Positions 21,549 to 34,294 of a stretch of 64,000 nucleotides of DNA are shown here, piece by piece. Position 1 is the stretch's first letter, and each line of letters starts with the position of its first letter. The position numbers and the translations under genes were made by a program. Source of the DNA: Hydractinia symbiolongicarpus (taxonomy: Eukaryota > Cnidaria > Hydrozoa > Anthoathecata > Hydractiniidae); assembly GCF_029227915.1 (NCBI RefSeq), contig NC_079876.1:20338001-20402000 (forward strand), given 5' to 3'. The notes beneath the pieces were generated by a model. It had not been told where the DNA came from. It did not search any database and worked only from the letters and a program-made list of their open reading frames with translations.

Positions 21549-22587
21549 ATGGTCTTACAACGCAGTAAAATAAGTGTAAAGGCCTCTAAGAACTGTTATA
21601 TGGCCCTTTACCACCTAACAAAGGCCCTACACGTAAATCACGTGTTCCACGTGCCTACGCAGTTTACCATTGGTCTATTTCTTCCACTCTCAATGGGCTA
21701 CGACGTCTCAAGTTGTTTTCCACTGTTATATGGCCTTTTGCCGCCTAACAAAGGCCTTACACCTAAAACACGTGGTTCGACGTGTCTGCGCAGGTTACCA
21801 TCGGTCTATTCCTTCCACTCTCAATGGACTACGACGTCTCAAGTCGATATCCAACGCGCCATGGTCTTACAACATAGTGAACGACGTGTAGAGGCCTCTA
21901 AAGACTGTTATATGGCCCTTTGCCAACTAACAAAGGCCCCACACGTAAATCACGTGGTTCCACGTTCCTGTGCAGGTTAGCATCGGTCTATTTCTTCTAC
22001 ACCCACTGGACTAGGACGTTTTAAGTCGTTTTCCATCGCGCAATGGTCTTACAATGCAGTAAAATAAGTGAAAAGGCCTCTAAAGACTGTTATATGGCCC
22101 TTTGCCACCTAACAAAGACCCTACACGTAAATCTCGTGTTCCACGTGCCTACGCACTTTACCATCGGTCTATTCCTTCCACTCTCAATGGGCTACGACGT
22201 CTCAAGTTGTTTTCCATCGTGCCATGGTCTTACAACGCAGTAAAATAAGTGTAAAGACTTATAAGGACTGTTATATGGCCTTTTGCCGCGTAATAAAGGC
22301 CTTACACCTAAAACACGTGGTTCGACGTGTCTGCGCATGTTACCATCGGTCTATTCCATCCACTCTCAATGGACTACGACGTCTCAAGTCGATTTCCAAT
22401 GCGCCATGGTCTTACAACATAGTGAACTACGTGTAGAGGCCTCTAAAGACTGTTATATGGTCCTTTGCCACGTAACAAAGGTCCTACACGTAAATCACGT
22501 TGTTTCACGAGCCTCCACAGGTTACCATCAGTCTATTCCTTCCACTCTCAATGGACTACCAGGTCTCAAGTCTTTTTCCGGCGCACC
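21549..22587. repeat. Irregular stretch with a 51-bp internal deletion
   Basis: Monomers here are recombinants of neighbouring types. At about 21,721-21,723 the sequence passes from gttttcca directly into ctgttatatggcc. That removes 51 bp spanning one anchor, so the spacing from 21549 to 21861 is 312 bp where 363 is expected. The deletion also creates the longest open frame in the window (21,426-21,980), which is a by-product. Confidence 0.8.
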
Positions 22588-22894
22588 GTGGTCTTACAGC
22601 ACAGTGAACTACGTGTAAAGGCCTCTAAGGACTGTTATATGGCCCTTTACCACCTAACAAAGGCCCTACACGTAAATCACGTGTTCCACGTGCCTACGCA
22701 GTTTACCATTGGTCTATTCCTTCCACTCTCAATGGGCTCTCAGAGACCTCTAAGGCCTGTTAAATGACCTTTTACCACCTAATGAAAGCCTTACACGTAA
22801 AACATGTGGTTCCATGTGTTAGCCCAGGTAAGCATCGGTCTATTCCTTTTACACTCACTGGACTACGACGTTTCAAGTCTTTTTCCATCGTGCC
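22588..22894. repeat. Truncated monomer pair with a 56-bp loss
   Basis: Spacing between the anchors is 307 bp where 363 is expected. The junction at 22,738-22,743 reads gggct, CTCA, gagacctc. It fits either two nearby deletions of 7 and 49 bp that leave CTCA between them, or one deletion with a short filler. One anchor is lost. Confidence 0.75.
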
Positions 22895-23621
22895 ATGATC
22901 TTACAACGCAGTGAACTACGTGTAGAGTCCTCTGAAGGTTGTTATATGGCCTCTTGCCGCCTAATAAAGGCTTTACATGTAAATCAAGTGGTTTCACGTG
23001 TCTGTGCAGGTTACCATCGGTCTATTCCTTACACTCTCAATGGACTACGACGTCTCAAGTCGTTTTCCGGCGCGTCGTGGTCTCACAGCACAGTGAACTA
23101 CGTGCAGAGGCCTCTTAGGGCTGTTATATGGCCCTTCACCACATAACAAAGGCCCTACAGGTAAATCACGTGGTTCCACGAATCTAGGCAGTTTACCATC
23201 GTTCTATTCCTTCCACTCTTAATGGACTACTACGTCTCAAGTTGTATTCCATCGCGCCATGGTCTTAAAACACAGTGAACTACGTGTAGAGGCCTCTAAA
23301 GATTGTTATATGGCCCTTTACCACCAAAGAAAGGCCCTACACGTAAATCACGTGTTCCACGTGCCTACGCAGTTCACCATCCGTCTATTCCTTCCACTCT
23401 CAATGGGCAACGACGTCTCAAGTTGTTTTCAATCACGCCATGGTCTTACATCACAGTGAACTACGTGTAGAGTCCTCTTATGGCTGTTATATGACCTTTT
23501 ACCACCTAATAAAAGCCTTACACGTAAAACATGTGGTTCCATGTGTTAGCCCAGGTAAACATCCGTCTATTCCTTCTACACTCACTGGACTACGACGTTT
23601 CAAGTCGTTTTCCATCGCGCC
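22895..23621. repeat. 727-bp 4-mer, copy 4 of 7
   Basis: This is the same four-monomer order and 181-bp third unit as at 15548. It has private changes: gcgtcgtgg at the second anchor, ctacaggtaaatc, a changed ccaccaaagaaagg segment and gggcaacgacg. It stands alone between two deletion scars (22,739 and 23,950), so it is probably an older, isolated copy. Confidence 0.72.
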
Positions 23622-23803
23622 ATGGTCTTACAACGCAGTGAAATACGTGTAAAGGCCTCTAAGGACTGTTATATGGCCTTTTTCCGCCTCATAAAGGCCT
23701 CACACCTAAAACACGTGGTTCGACGTGTCTGCGCAGGTTACCATCGGTCTATTCCTTCCACTCTCAATGGACTACGAGGTCTCAAGTCGCGTTCCAACGC
23801 GCC

Positions 23804-24130
23804 ATGGTCTTTCAACATAGTGAACTACGTGTAGAGGCCTCTAAAGACTGTTATATGGCCCTTTGCCAACTAACAAGGGCCCTACACGTAAATCACGTGG
23901 TTCCACGTTCCTGCGCAAGTTAGCATCAGTCTATTCCTTCTACAGTCACTGGTCTTACAGCACAGTGAACTACGTGTAGGGGCCTCTTAGGGCTGTTATA
24001 TGACCCTTTACCACCTAATAAAAGCCTTACACCTAAATCACGTGGTTCCACGTACTTCCGCACGTTAACATCGGCGTATTTCTCCTACACTCAATGGACT
24101 ATGGCGTCTCAAGTCCTTTTCCATCGTGCC
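23804..24130. repeat. Monomer pair with a 37-bp deletion
   Basis: Anchor spacing is 327 bp where 364 is expected. The stretch cactgg...ccatgg has collapsed to cactggtctta, removing exactly 37 bp between two TGG triplets. The retained TGG is at 23,950-23,952. The downstream part continues as the taggggcctcttaggg monomer also found at 10454, 11728 and 13002 (tagcgg in the last). Confidence 0.82.
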
Positions 24131-24494
24131 ATGATCTTACAACGCAGTGAACTACGTGTAAAGGCCTTTAACGACTGTTATATGGCTTCTTACCTCCTAA
24201 TGAAGACCTTACATCTAAAACACATTGTTCGACGTGTCTGCACTTGTTACCATCGGTCTATTCCATCCACTCTCCATAGACTACGACGTCTCAAGTCGCT
24301 TTTCGACGCGCTATGGTCTTACAACACAGTGAACTATGTGTAGAGGACTCTAAAGACTGTTTTATAGCCCTATGCCAACTAACAAAAGTCCTACACGTAA
24401 ATCACGTGGTTCCACTTACTTCCGCAGGTTAACATCAGTCTATTCCTCCTACACTCAATGGACTACGACGTCTCAATTTGTTTTCCATCGCGCC

Positions 24495-27220
24495 ATGGTC
24501 TTACAACGCAGTGAAATACGTGTAAAGGCTTATAAGGACTGTTATATGGCCTTTTGCCGCCTAATAAAGGCCTTACACCTAAAACACGTGGTTCGACGTG
24601 TCTGCACAGGTTACCATCGGTCTATTCCTTCTAAACTCAATGGAATACGACGTCTGAACTTAAATTCCATAGCGCCATGGTCTTACAACACAGTAAAACA
24701 CGTGTAGAGACCTCTAAAGATTGTTACATGGCTTGTTGCCGCCTACTAAAGACTTTACACGTAATTCACGTGGTTCGACGTGTCTGCGCAGGTTACCATC
24801 GGTCTATTCCTACCACTTTCAATGGACTACGACGTCTCAAGACGCTTTACATCGCGCCATGGTCTTACAGCACAGTGAACTACGTGTAGAGGCCTCTAAG
24901 GGCTGCTATATGACCTTTTACCACCTAATGAAGGCTTTACACGTAAATCACGTCGTTCCACGTACTTCCGCAGGTAAACATCGCTCTATTCCTCCTACAC
25001 TGAATGGAATAAGACGTCTCAATTGTTTTCTATCGTGCCATGATCTTACAACGCAGTGAACTACGTGTAGAGTCCTCTGAAGGTTGTTATATGGCCTCTT
25101 GCCGCCTAATAAAGGCTTTACACGTAAATCAAGTGGTTTCACGTGTCTGTGCAGGTTACCATCGGTCTATTCCTTACACTCTCAATGGACTACGACGTCT
25201 CAAGTCGTTTTCCGGCGCGCCGTGGTCTCACAGCACAGTGAACTACGTGCAGAAGCCTCTTAGGGCTGTTATATGGCCCTTTACTACCTAAGAAAGGCCC
25301 TACACGTAAATCACGTGGCTCCACGAATCTACGCAGTTTACCATCGTTCTATTCCTTCCACTCTTAATGGACTACTACGTCTCAAGTTGTTTTCCATCAC
25401 GCCATGGTCTTAAAACACAGTGAACTACGTGTAGAGGCCTCTAAAGATTGTTATATGGCCCTTTACCACCTAACAAAGGCCCTACACGTAAATCGGGTGT
25501 TCCACGTGCCTACGCAGTTCACCATCGGTCTATTCCTTCCACTCTCAATGGGCTACGACGTCTCAAGTTGTTTTCAATCACGTCATGGTCTTACATCACA
25601 GTGAACTACGTGTAGAGTCCTCTTATGGCTGTTATATGACCTTTTACCACCTAATAAAAGCCTTACACGTAAAACATGTGGTTCCATGTGTTAGCCCAGG
25701 TAAACATCCGTCTATTCCTTCTACACTCACTGGACTACGACGTTTCAAGTCGTTTTCCATCGCGCCATGGTCTTACAACGCAGTGAAATACGTGTAAAGG
25801 CCTCTAAGGACTGTTATATGGCCTCTTGCCGCCTAATAAAGGCTTTACACGTAAATCAAGTGGTTTCACGTGTCTGTGCAGGTTACCATCGGTCTATTCC
25901 TTACACTCTCAATGGACTACGACGTCTCAAGTCGTTTTCCGGCGCGCCGTGGTCTCACAGCACAGTAAACTACGTGCAGAAGCCTCTTAGGGCTGTTATA
26001 TGGCCCTTTACTACCTAACAAAGGCCCTACACGTAAATCACGTGGTTCCACGAATCTACGCAGTTTACCATCGTTCTATTCCTTCCACTCTTAATGGACT
26101 ACTACGTCTCAAGTTGTTTTCCATCACGCCATGGTCTTAAAACACAGTGAACTACGTGTAGAGGCCTCTAAAGATTGTTATATGGCCCTTTACCACCTAA
26201 CAAAGGCCCTACACGTAAATCGGGTGTTCCACGTGCCTACGCAGTTCACCATCGGTCTATTCCTTCCACTCTCAATGGGCTACGACGTCTCAAGTTGTTT
26301 TCAATCACGTCATGGTCTTACATCACAGTGAACTACGTGTAGAGTCCTCTTATGGCTGTTATATGACCTTTTACCACCTAATAAAAGCCTTACACGTAAA
26401 ACATGTGGTTCCATGTGTTAGCCCAGGTAAACATCCGTCTATTCCTTCTACACTCACTGGACTACGACGTTTCAAGTCGTTTTCCATCGCGCCATGGTCT
26501 TACAACGCAGTGAAATACGTGTAAAGGCCTCTAAGGACTGTTATATGGCCTCTTGCCGCCTAATAAAGGCTTTACACGTAAATCAAGTGGTTTCACGTGT
26601 CTGTGCAGGTTACCATCGGTCTATTCCTTACACTCTCAATGGACTACGACGTCTCAAGTCGTTTTCCGGCGCGCCGTGGTCTCACAGCACAGTGAACTAC
26701 GTGCAGAAGCCTCTTAGGGCTGTTATATGGCCCTTTACTACCTAACAAAGGCCCTACACGTAAATCACGTGGTTCCACGAATCTACGCAGTTTACCATCG
26801 TTCTATTCCTTCCACTCTTAATGGACTACTACGTCTCAAGTTGTTTTCCATCACGCCATGGTCTTAAAACACAGTGAACTACGTGTAGAGGCCTCTAAAG
26901 ATTGTTATATGGCCCTTTACCACCTAACAAAGGCCCTACACGTAAATCGGGTGTTCCACGTGCCTACGCAGTTCACCATCGGTCTATTCCTTCCACTCTC
27001 AATGGGCTACGACGTCTCAAGTTGTTTTCAATCACGTCATGGTCTTAAAACACAGTGAACTACGTGTAGAGTCCTCTTATGGCTGTTATATGACCTTTTA
27101 CCACCTAATAAAAGCCTTACACGTAAAACATGTGGTTCCATGTGTTAGCCCAGGTAAACATCCGTCTATTCCTTCTACACTCACTGGACTACGACGTTTC
27201 AAGTCGTTTTCCATCGCGCC
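24495..27220. repeat. Copy 3 of the ~2-kb segment with three tandem 727-bp 4-mers
   Basis: 24495-26493 matches 19186-21184 with a constant 5,309-bp offset. The 4-mers are 25040-25766, 25767-26493 and 26494-27220. The second and third are almost indistinguishable by eye; I saw cagtaaac against cagtgaac near 25,965/26,692 and tcttacatc against tcttaaaac at the fourth-unit anchor. This is a local, recent amplification of the hybrid unit first seen at 20458. Confidence 0.82.
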
Positions 27221-27584
27221 ATGGTCTTACAACGCATTGAAATACGTTTAAAGGCCTCTAAGGACTGTTATATGGCCTTTTGACGCCAAATAAAGGCCTC
27301 ACACCTAAAACACGTGGTTCGACGTGTCTGCGCAGGTTACCATCGGTCTATTCCTTCCACTCTCAATGGACTACGAGATCTCAAGTCGCTTTCCAACGCG
27401 CCATGGTCTTACAATGTAGTGAACTACGTTTAGAGGCCTCTAAAGACTGTTATATGGCCCTTTGCCAACTAACAAAGGCCCTACACGTAAATCACGTGGT
27501 TCCACGTGCCTGCGCAGGTTAGCATCGGTCTATTCCTTCTACACTCACTGGACTACGACGTTTCAAGTTGTTTTCCATCGCCCC

Positions 27585-28312
27585 ATGGTCTTACAACGCA
27601 GTGAAATACGTGTGAAGGCTTATAAGGACTGTTATATAGCCTTTTGCCGCCTAATAAAGGCCTTACACCTAAAACACGTGGTTCGACGTGTCTGCGCAGG
27701 TTACCATCGGTCTATTCCTTCCACTCTCAATGGACTACGACGTCTCAAGTCGCTTTCCAACGCGCCATGGTCTTACAACACTGTGAACTACGTGTAAAGG
27801 CTACTAAAGACAGTTATATGACCTTCTGACGCCTAATAAAGGCTTTACACGTAAATCACGTGTTTCCACGTGCCTGAGCAGGTTAACATTGGTGTATTCC
27901 TTCTACACTCAATGGACTACGACGTCTGAACTTATTTTCCATGGCGCCATGGTCTTACAACGCAGTGAAATACGTGTGAAGGCTTATAAGGACTGTTATA
28001 TAGCCTTTTGCCGCCTAATAAAGGCCTTACACCTAAAACACGTGGTTCGACGTGTCTGCGCAGGTTACCATCGGTCTATTCCTTCCACTCTCAATGGACT
28101 ACGACGTCTCAAGTCGCTTTCCAACGCGCCATGGTCTTACAACACTGTGAACTACGTGTAAAGGCTACTAAAGACAGTTATATGACCTTCTGACGCCTAA
28201 TAAAGGCTTTACACGTAAATCACGTGTTTCCACGTGCCTGAGCAGGTTAACATTGGTGTATTCCTTCTACACTCAATGGACTACGACGTCTGAACTTATT
28301 TTCCATGGCGCC
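27585..28312. repeat. Identical 364-bp dimer, two tandem copies
   Basis: 27585-27948 and 27949-28312 show no difference by eye. Distinctive shared bases are acgtgtgaaggctt, ggctactaaagacag, gagcaggttaacattgg and gaacttattttccatgg. This is a very recent two-monomer duplication. Confidence 0.85.
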
Positions 28313-28675
28313 ATGGTCTTACAACACAGTAAAATACGTGTAGAGGCCTCTAAAGTTTGTTACATGGCCTGTTGCCGCCTAATAAAGGCTTTACACGTAA
28401 TTCACGTGGTTCGACGTGTCTGTGCAGGTTACCATCGGTCTATTCCTACCACTTTCGATGGACTACGACGTCTCAAGTCGTTTTCAGGCGCACCGTGGTC
28501 TTACAGCACGGTGAACTACGTGTAAAGGCCTCTAAGGACTGTTATATGACCCTTTACCACCTAACAAAGGCCCTACACGTAAATCACGTGTTCCACGTGC
28601 CTACGCAGTTTACCATCGGTCTATTCCCTCCACTCTCAATGGGCTACGACGTCTCAAGTTGTTTTCCATCACGCC

Positions 28676-28839
28676 ATGATCTCACAACACAGTAAACTAC
28701 CTGTAGAGGCCTCTAAGGCCTGTTATATGACCTTTTACCACGTAAAACATGTGGTTCCATGTGTTCGCTCAGGTAAACATCGGTCTATTCCTTTTACACT
28801 CACTGAATTACGACGTTTCAAGTCGTTTTCCATGGCGCC
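28676..28839. repeat. Short (164-bp) monomer with an 18-bp deletion
   Basis: The usual accacctaataaaagccttacacgt segment is reduced to accacgt. This removes 18 bp between two CAC triplets; the retained CAC is at 28,739-28,741. It is the only case where a single monomer is shortened while both neighbouring anchors are kept intact. Confidence 0.85.
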
Positions 28840-29931
28840 ATGGTCTTACAACGCAGTGAAATACGTGTAAAGACCTCTAAGGACTGTTATATGGCATTTT
28901 GCCGCCTAATAAAGGCCTCACACCTAAAACACGTGGTTCGACGTGTCTGCGCAGGTTACCATCGGTCTATTCCTTCCACTCTCAATGGACTACGAGTGCT
29001 CAAGTCGCTTTCCAACGCGCCATGGTCTTACAACGTAGTGAACTACATGTAGAGGCCTCTAAAGACTGTTATATGGCCCTTTGCCAACTAACAATGGCCC
29101 TACACGTAAATCACGTGGTTCCACGTGCCTGCGCAGGTTAGCATCGGTCTATTTCTTCTACACTCACTGGACTACGACATTTCAAGTCGTTTTCCATCGC
29201 GCCATGGTCTTACAACGCAGTGAAATACGTGCAAAGGCTTATAAGGACTGTTATATGGCCCTTTGCCACCTAACAAAGGTCCTACACGTAAATCACGTGG
29301 TTCCACGAGCCTGAGCAGGTTACCATCGGTCTATTCCTTCCACTCTCAAGGGACTACGACGTTTCAAGTCGCTTTCCATTGCGTCATGGTCTTACAACAC
29401 TGTGAACTATGTGTAAAGGCTTCTGAAGACTGTTATATGACCTTCTGACGCCTAATAAAGGCTTTACACGTAAATCACGTGTTTCCACGTGCCTGAGCAG
29501 GTTAACATCGGTGTATTCCTTCTACACTCAATGGACTAAGACGTCTGAACTTATTTTCCGTGGCGCCATGGTCTTACAACACAGTAAAATACGTGTAGAG
29601 GCCTCTAAAGATTGTTACATGGCCTGTTGCCGCCTAATAAAGGCTTTACACGCAATTCACGTGGTTCGACGTGTCTGCGCAGGTTACCATCGGTCTATTC
29701 CTACCACTTTCAATGGACTACGACGTCTCAAGAGGCTTTATATCGCGCCATGGTCTTACAGCACAGTGAACTACGTGTAGAGGCCTCTAAGGGCTGTTAT
29801 ATGACCTTTTACCTCCTAATAAAAGCCTTACAAGTAAATCACGTGGTTCCACTTACTTCCGCAGGTTAACATCGGTCTATTCCTCCTACACTCAATGAAC
29901 TACGACGTCTCAAGTCTTTTTCCATCGTGCC

Positions 29932-32900
29932 ATGATCTTACAACGCAGTGAACTACGTGTGGAGGCCTCTGAAGACTGTTATATGACCTTTTACGGCCTA
30001 ATAAAATCTTTACAGGTAAATCTCGTGGCTCCACGCACCTGCACAGTTTACCATCAGTATATTCCTTCCACTCTCAATGGACTACGACGTGTCAAGTCGC
30101 TTTCCAACGCGCCATGGTCTTACAACATAGTGAACTACGTGTAGAGGCCTCTAAAGACTGTTATATGGCCCTTTGCCAACTAACAAAGGCCCTACACGTA
30201 AATCACGTGGTTCCACGTGCCTGCGCAGGTTAGCATCGGTCTATTCCTTCTACACTCACTGGACTATGACGTTTCAAGTTGTTTTCCATCGCGCCATGGT
30301 CTTGCAATGCAGTGAAATACGTGTAAAGGCCTCTAAGGGCTGTTATATGACCTTTTACCTCCTAATAAAAGCCTTACAAGTAAATCACGTGGTTCCACTT
30401 ACTTCCGCAGATTAACATCGGTCTATTCCTCCTACACTCAATGAACTACGACGTCTCAAGTCTTTTTCCATCGTGCCATGATCTTACAACGCAGTGAACT
30501 ACGTGTGGAGGCCTCTGAAGACTGTTATATGACCTTCTACGGCCTAAAAAAATCTTTACAGGTAAATCTCGTGGCTCCACGCACCTGCACAGTGTACCAT
30601 CAGTATATTCCTTCCACTCTCAATGGACTACGACGTGTCAAGTCAGTTTCCCGCGCCATGGTCTCACAACACAGTGAACTACGTGTAGAGGCCTCTAAGG
30701 GCTGTTATATGACCTTTTGCCCCTTAATAAAAGCCTTACGCGTAAAACATGTGGTTCCACGTGCATGCGCAGGTTACCATCGGTTTATTCCTTCCACTCT
30801 CAATGGACTACGACGTCTCAAGTCGCTTTCCAACGCGCCATGGTCTTACAACATAGTGAACCACGGGTAGAGGCCTCTAAAGACTGTTATATGGCCCTTT
30901 GCCACCTAACAAAGGTCCTACACGTAAATTACGTGGTTCCACGAGCCTACGCAGGTTACCATCGGTCTATTCCTTCCACTCTCAGTGGACTACGACGTTT
31001 CAAGTCGCTTTCCGTTGCGCCATGGTCTTACAACACTGTGAACTACTTGTAAAGGCTTCTGAAGACTGTTATATGACCTTCTGACGCCTAATAAAGGCTT
31101 TACACGTAAATCACGTGATTTCACGTGCCTGAGAAGGTTAACATTGGTCTATTCCTTCTACACTCAATGGACTACGACGTCTGATTTTATTTCCATAGCG
31201 CCATGGTCTTACAACACAGTAAAATACGTGTAGAGGCCTCTAAGGGCTGTTATATGACCTTTTACCACCTAACAAAGGCCCTACACGTAAATCACGTGGT
31301 TCCACGAATCTCTGCAGTTTACCATCGTTCTATTCCTTCCACTCTCAATGGACTACGACGTGTCAAGTCGGTTTCCGGCGCGCCATGGTCTCACAACACA
31401 GTGAACTACGCGTAGAGGCCTCTAAGGGCTGTTATATGACCTTTTGCCCCTTAATAAAAGCCTTATACGTAAAACATGTGGTTCACTTACTTCCGCAGGT
31501 TAACATCGGTCTATTCCTCCTACACTCAATGAACTACGACGTCTCAAGTCTTTTTCCATCGTGCCATGATCTTACAACGCAGTGAACTACGTGTGGAGGC
31601 CTCTGAAGACTGTTATATGACCTTTTACGGCCTAAAAAAATCTTTACAGGTAAATCTCGTGGCTCCACGCACCTGCACAGTTTACCATCAGTATATTCCT
31701 TCCACTCTCAATGGACTACGACGTGTCAAGTCGCTTTCCAACGCGCCATGGTCTTACAACATAGTGAACTACGTGTAGAGGCCTCTAAAGACTGTTATAT
31801 GGCCCTTTGCCAACTAACAAAGGCCCTACACGTAAATCACGTGGTTCCACGTGCCTGCGCAGGTTAGCATCGGTCTATTCCTTCTACACTCACTGGACTA
31901 CGACGTTTCAAGTTGTTTTCCATCGCGCCATGGTCTTGCAATGCAGTGAAATACGTGTAAAAGCCTCTAAGGGCTGTTATATGACCTTTTACCTCCTAAT
32001 AAAAGCCTTACAAGTAAATCACGTGGTTCCACTTACTTCCGCAGATTAACATCGGTCTATTCCTCCTACACTCAATGAACTACGACGTCTCAAGTCTTTT
32101 TCCATCGTGCCATGATCTTACAACGCAGTGAACTACGTGTGGAGGCCTTTGAAGACTGTTATATGACCTTTTACGGCCTAAAAAAATCTTTACAGGTAAA
32201 TCTCGTGGCTCCACGCACCTGCACAGTTTACCATCAGTATATTCCTTCCACTCTCAATGGACTACGACGTGTCAGGTCAGTTTCCGGCGCGCCATGGTCT
32301 CACAACACAGTGAACTACGTGTAGAGGCCTCTAAGGGCTGTTATATGACCTTTTGCCCCTTAATAAAAGCCTTACGCGAAAAACATGTGGTTCCACGTGC
32401 ATGCGCAGGTTACCATCGGTCTATTCCTTCCACTCTCAATGGACTACGACGTCTCAAGTCGCTTTCCAACGCGTCATGGTCTTACAACATAGTGAACTAC
32501 GGGTAGAGGCCTCTAAAGACTGTTATATGGCCCTTTGCCACCTAACAAAGGTCCTACACGTAAATTACGTGGTTCCACGAGCCTGCGCAGGTTACCATCG
32601 GTCCATTCCTTCCACTCTCAGTGGACTACGACGTTTCAAGTCGCTTTCCGTTGCGCCATGGTCTTACAACACTGTGAACTACTTGTAAAGGCTTCTGAAG
32701 ACTGTTATATGACCTTCTGACGCCTAATAAAGGCTTTACACGTAAATCACGTGATTTCACGTGCCTGAGAAGGTTAACATTGGTCTATTCCTTCTACACT
32801 CAATGTACTACGACGTCTGATTTTATTTCCATAGCGCCATGGTCTCACAACACAGTGAACTACGCGTAGAGGCCTCTAAGGGCTGTTATATGACCTTTTG

Positions 32901-33930
32901 CCCCTTAATAAAAGCCTTATACGTAAAACATGTGGTTCCACGTGCATGCGCAGGTTATCATCGGTCTATTCCTGCCACACTCAACGGACTACGATGTCTC
33001 AAGTCGTTTTCTGGCGCACCGTGGTCTTACAGCACAGTGAACTTCGTGTAAAGGCCTCTAAGGACTGTGATATGGCCTTTTGCCGCCTAATATAGGCCTT
33101 ACACGTAATTCACGTGGTTCGACGTGTCTGCGCAGGTAACCATCGGTCTATTCCTCCTACACTCAATGAACTACGACGTCTCAAGTCTTTTTCCATCGTG
33201 CCATGATCTTACAACGCAGTGAACTACGTGTGGAGGCCTCTGAAGACTGTTATATGACCTTTTACGGCCTAAAAAAATCTTTACAGGTAAATCTCGTGGC
33301 TCCACGCACCTGCACAGTTTACCATCAGTATATTCCTTCCACTCTCAATGGACTACGACGTGTCAAGTCAGTTTCCGGCGCGCCATGGTCTCACAACACA
33401 GTGAACTACGTGTAGAGGCCTCTAAGGGCTGTTATATGACCTTTTGCCCCTTAATAAAAGCCTTACGCGTAAAACATGTGGTTCCACGTGCATGCGCAGG
33501 TTACCATCGGTCTATTCCTTCCACTCTCAATGGACTACGACGTCTCAAGTCGCTTTCCAACGCGCCATGGTCTTACAACATAGTGAACTACGGGTAGAGG
33601 CCTCTAAGGACTGTTATATGGCCCTTTGCCACCTAACAAAGGTCCTACACGTAAATTACGTGGTTCCACGAGCCTGCGCAGGTTACCATCGGTCTATTCC
33701 TTCCACTCTCAGTGGACTACGACGTTTCAAGTCGCTTTCCGTTGCGTCATGGTCTTACAACACTGTGAACTACTTGTAAAGGCTGCTGAAGACTGTTATA
33801 TGACCTTCTGACGCCTAATAAAGGCTTTACACGTAAATCACGTGATTTCACGTGCCTGAAAATGTTAACATTGGTCTATTCCTTCTACACTCAATGGACT
33901 ACGATGTCTCAAGTCGTTTTCTGGCGCACC
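29932..33930. repeat. Mosaic of 9-mer (about 1,635 bp) and 6-mer (1,091 bp) copies
   Basis: 29932-31202 recurs at 31566-32838 (offset 1,634, rising to 1,636 after a 2-bp deletion at 30,650 in the first copy, cccgcgcc for ccggcgcgcc). 32112-32838 recurs at 33203-33930 (offset 1,091). Shared marks include ctacgggtagagg, ctacttgtaaagg and gattttatttcc. The acggcctaaaaaaatc monomer type defines the block. Confidence 0.75.
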
Positions 33931-34294
33931 GTGGTCTTACAGCACAGTGAACTACGTGTAAAGGCCTCTAAGGACTGTTATATGGCCTTTTGCCGCCTAA
34001 TATAGGCCTTACACGTAATTCACGTGGTTCGACGTGTCGTCGCAGGTAACCATCGGTCTATTCCAACCACTCTCAATGGACTACGACGTCTTAAGACGCT
34101 TTCCATCGTTCCATAGTCTTACAACACAGTGAACTACGTGTGGAGGCCTCTGAAAACTGTTATATGACCTTTTACGGCCTAAAAAAATCTTTACAGGTAA
34201 ATCTCGTGGCTCCACGCCCCTGCACAGTTTACCATCAGTATATTCCTTCCACTCTCAATGGACTACGACGTGTCAAGTCGGTTTCCGGCGCGCC

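Noticed and set aside
21426-21980. Longest open frame (184 codons) considered as a possible gene
   Set aside because: It exists only because the 51-bp deletion at about 21,721 fuses two satellite frames. Its sequence is plain monomer on both sides.
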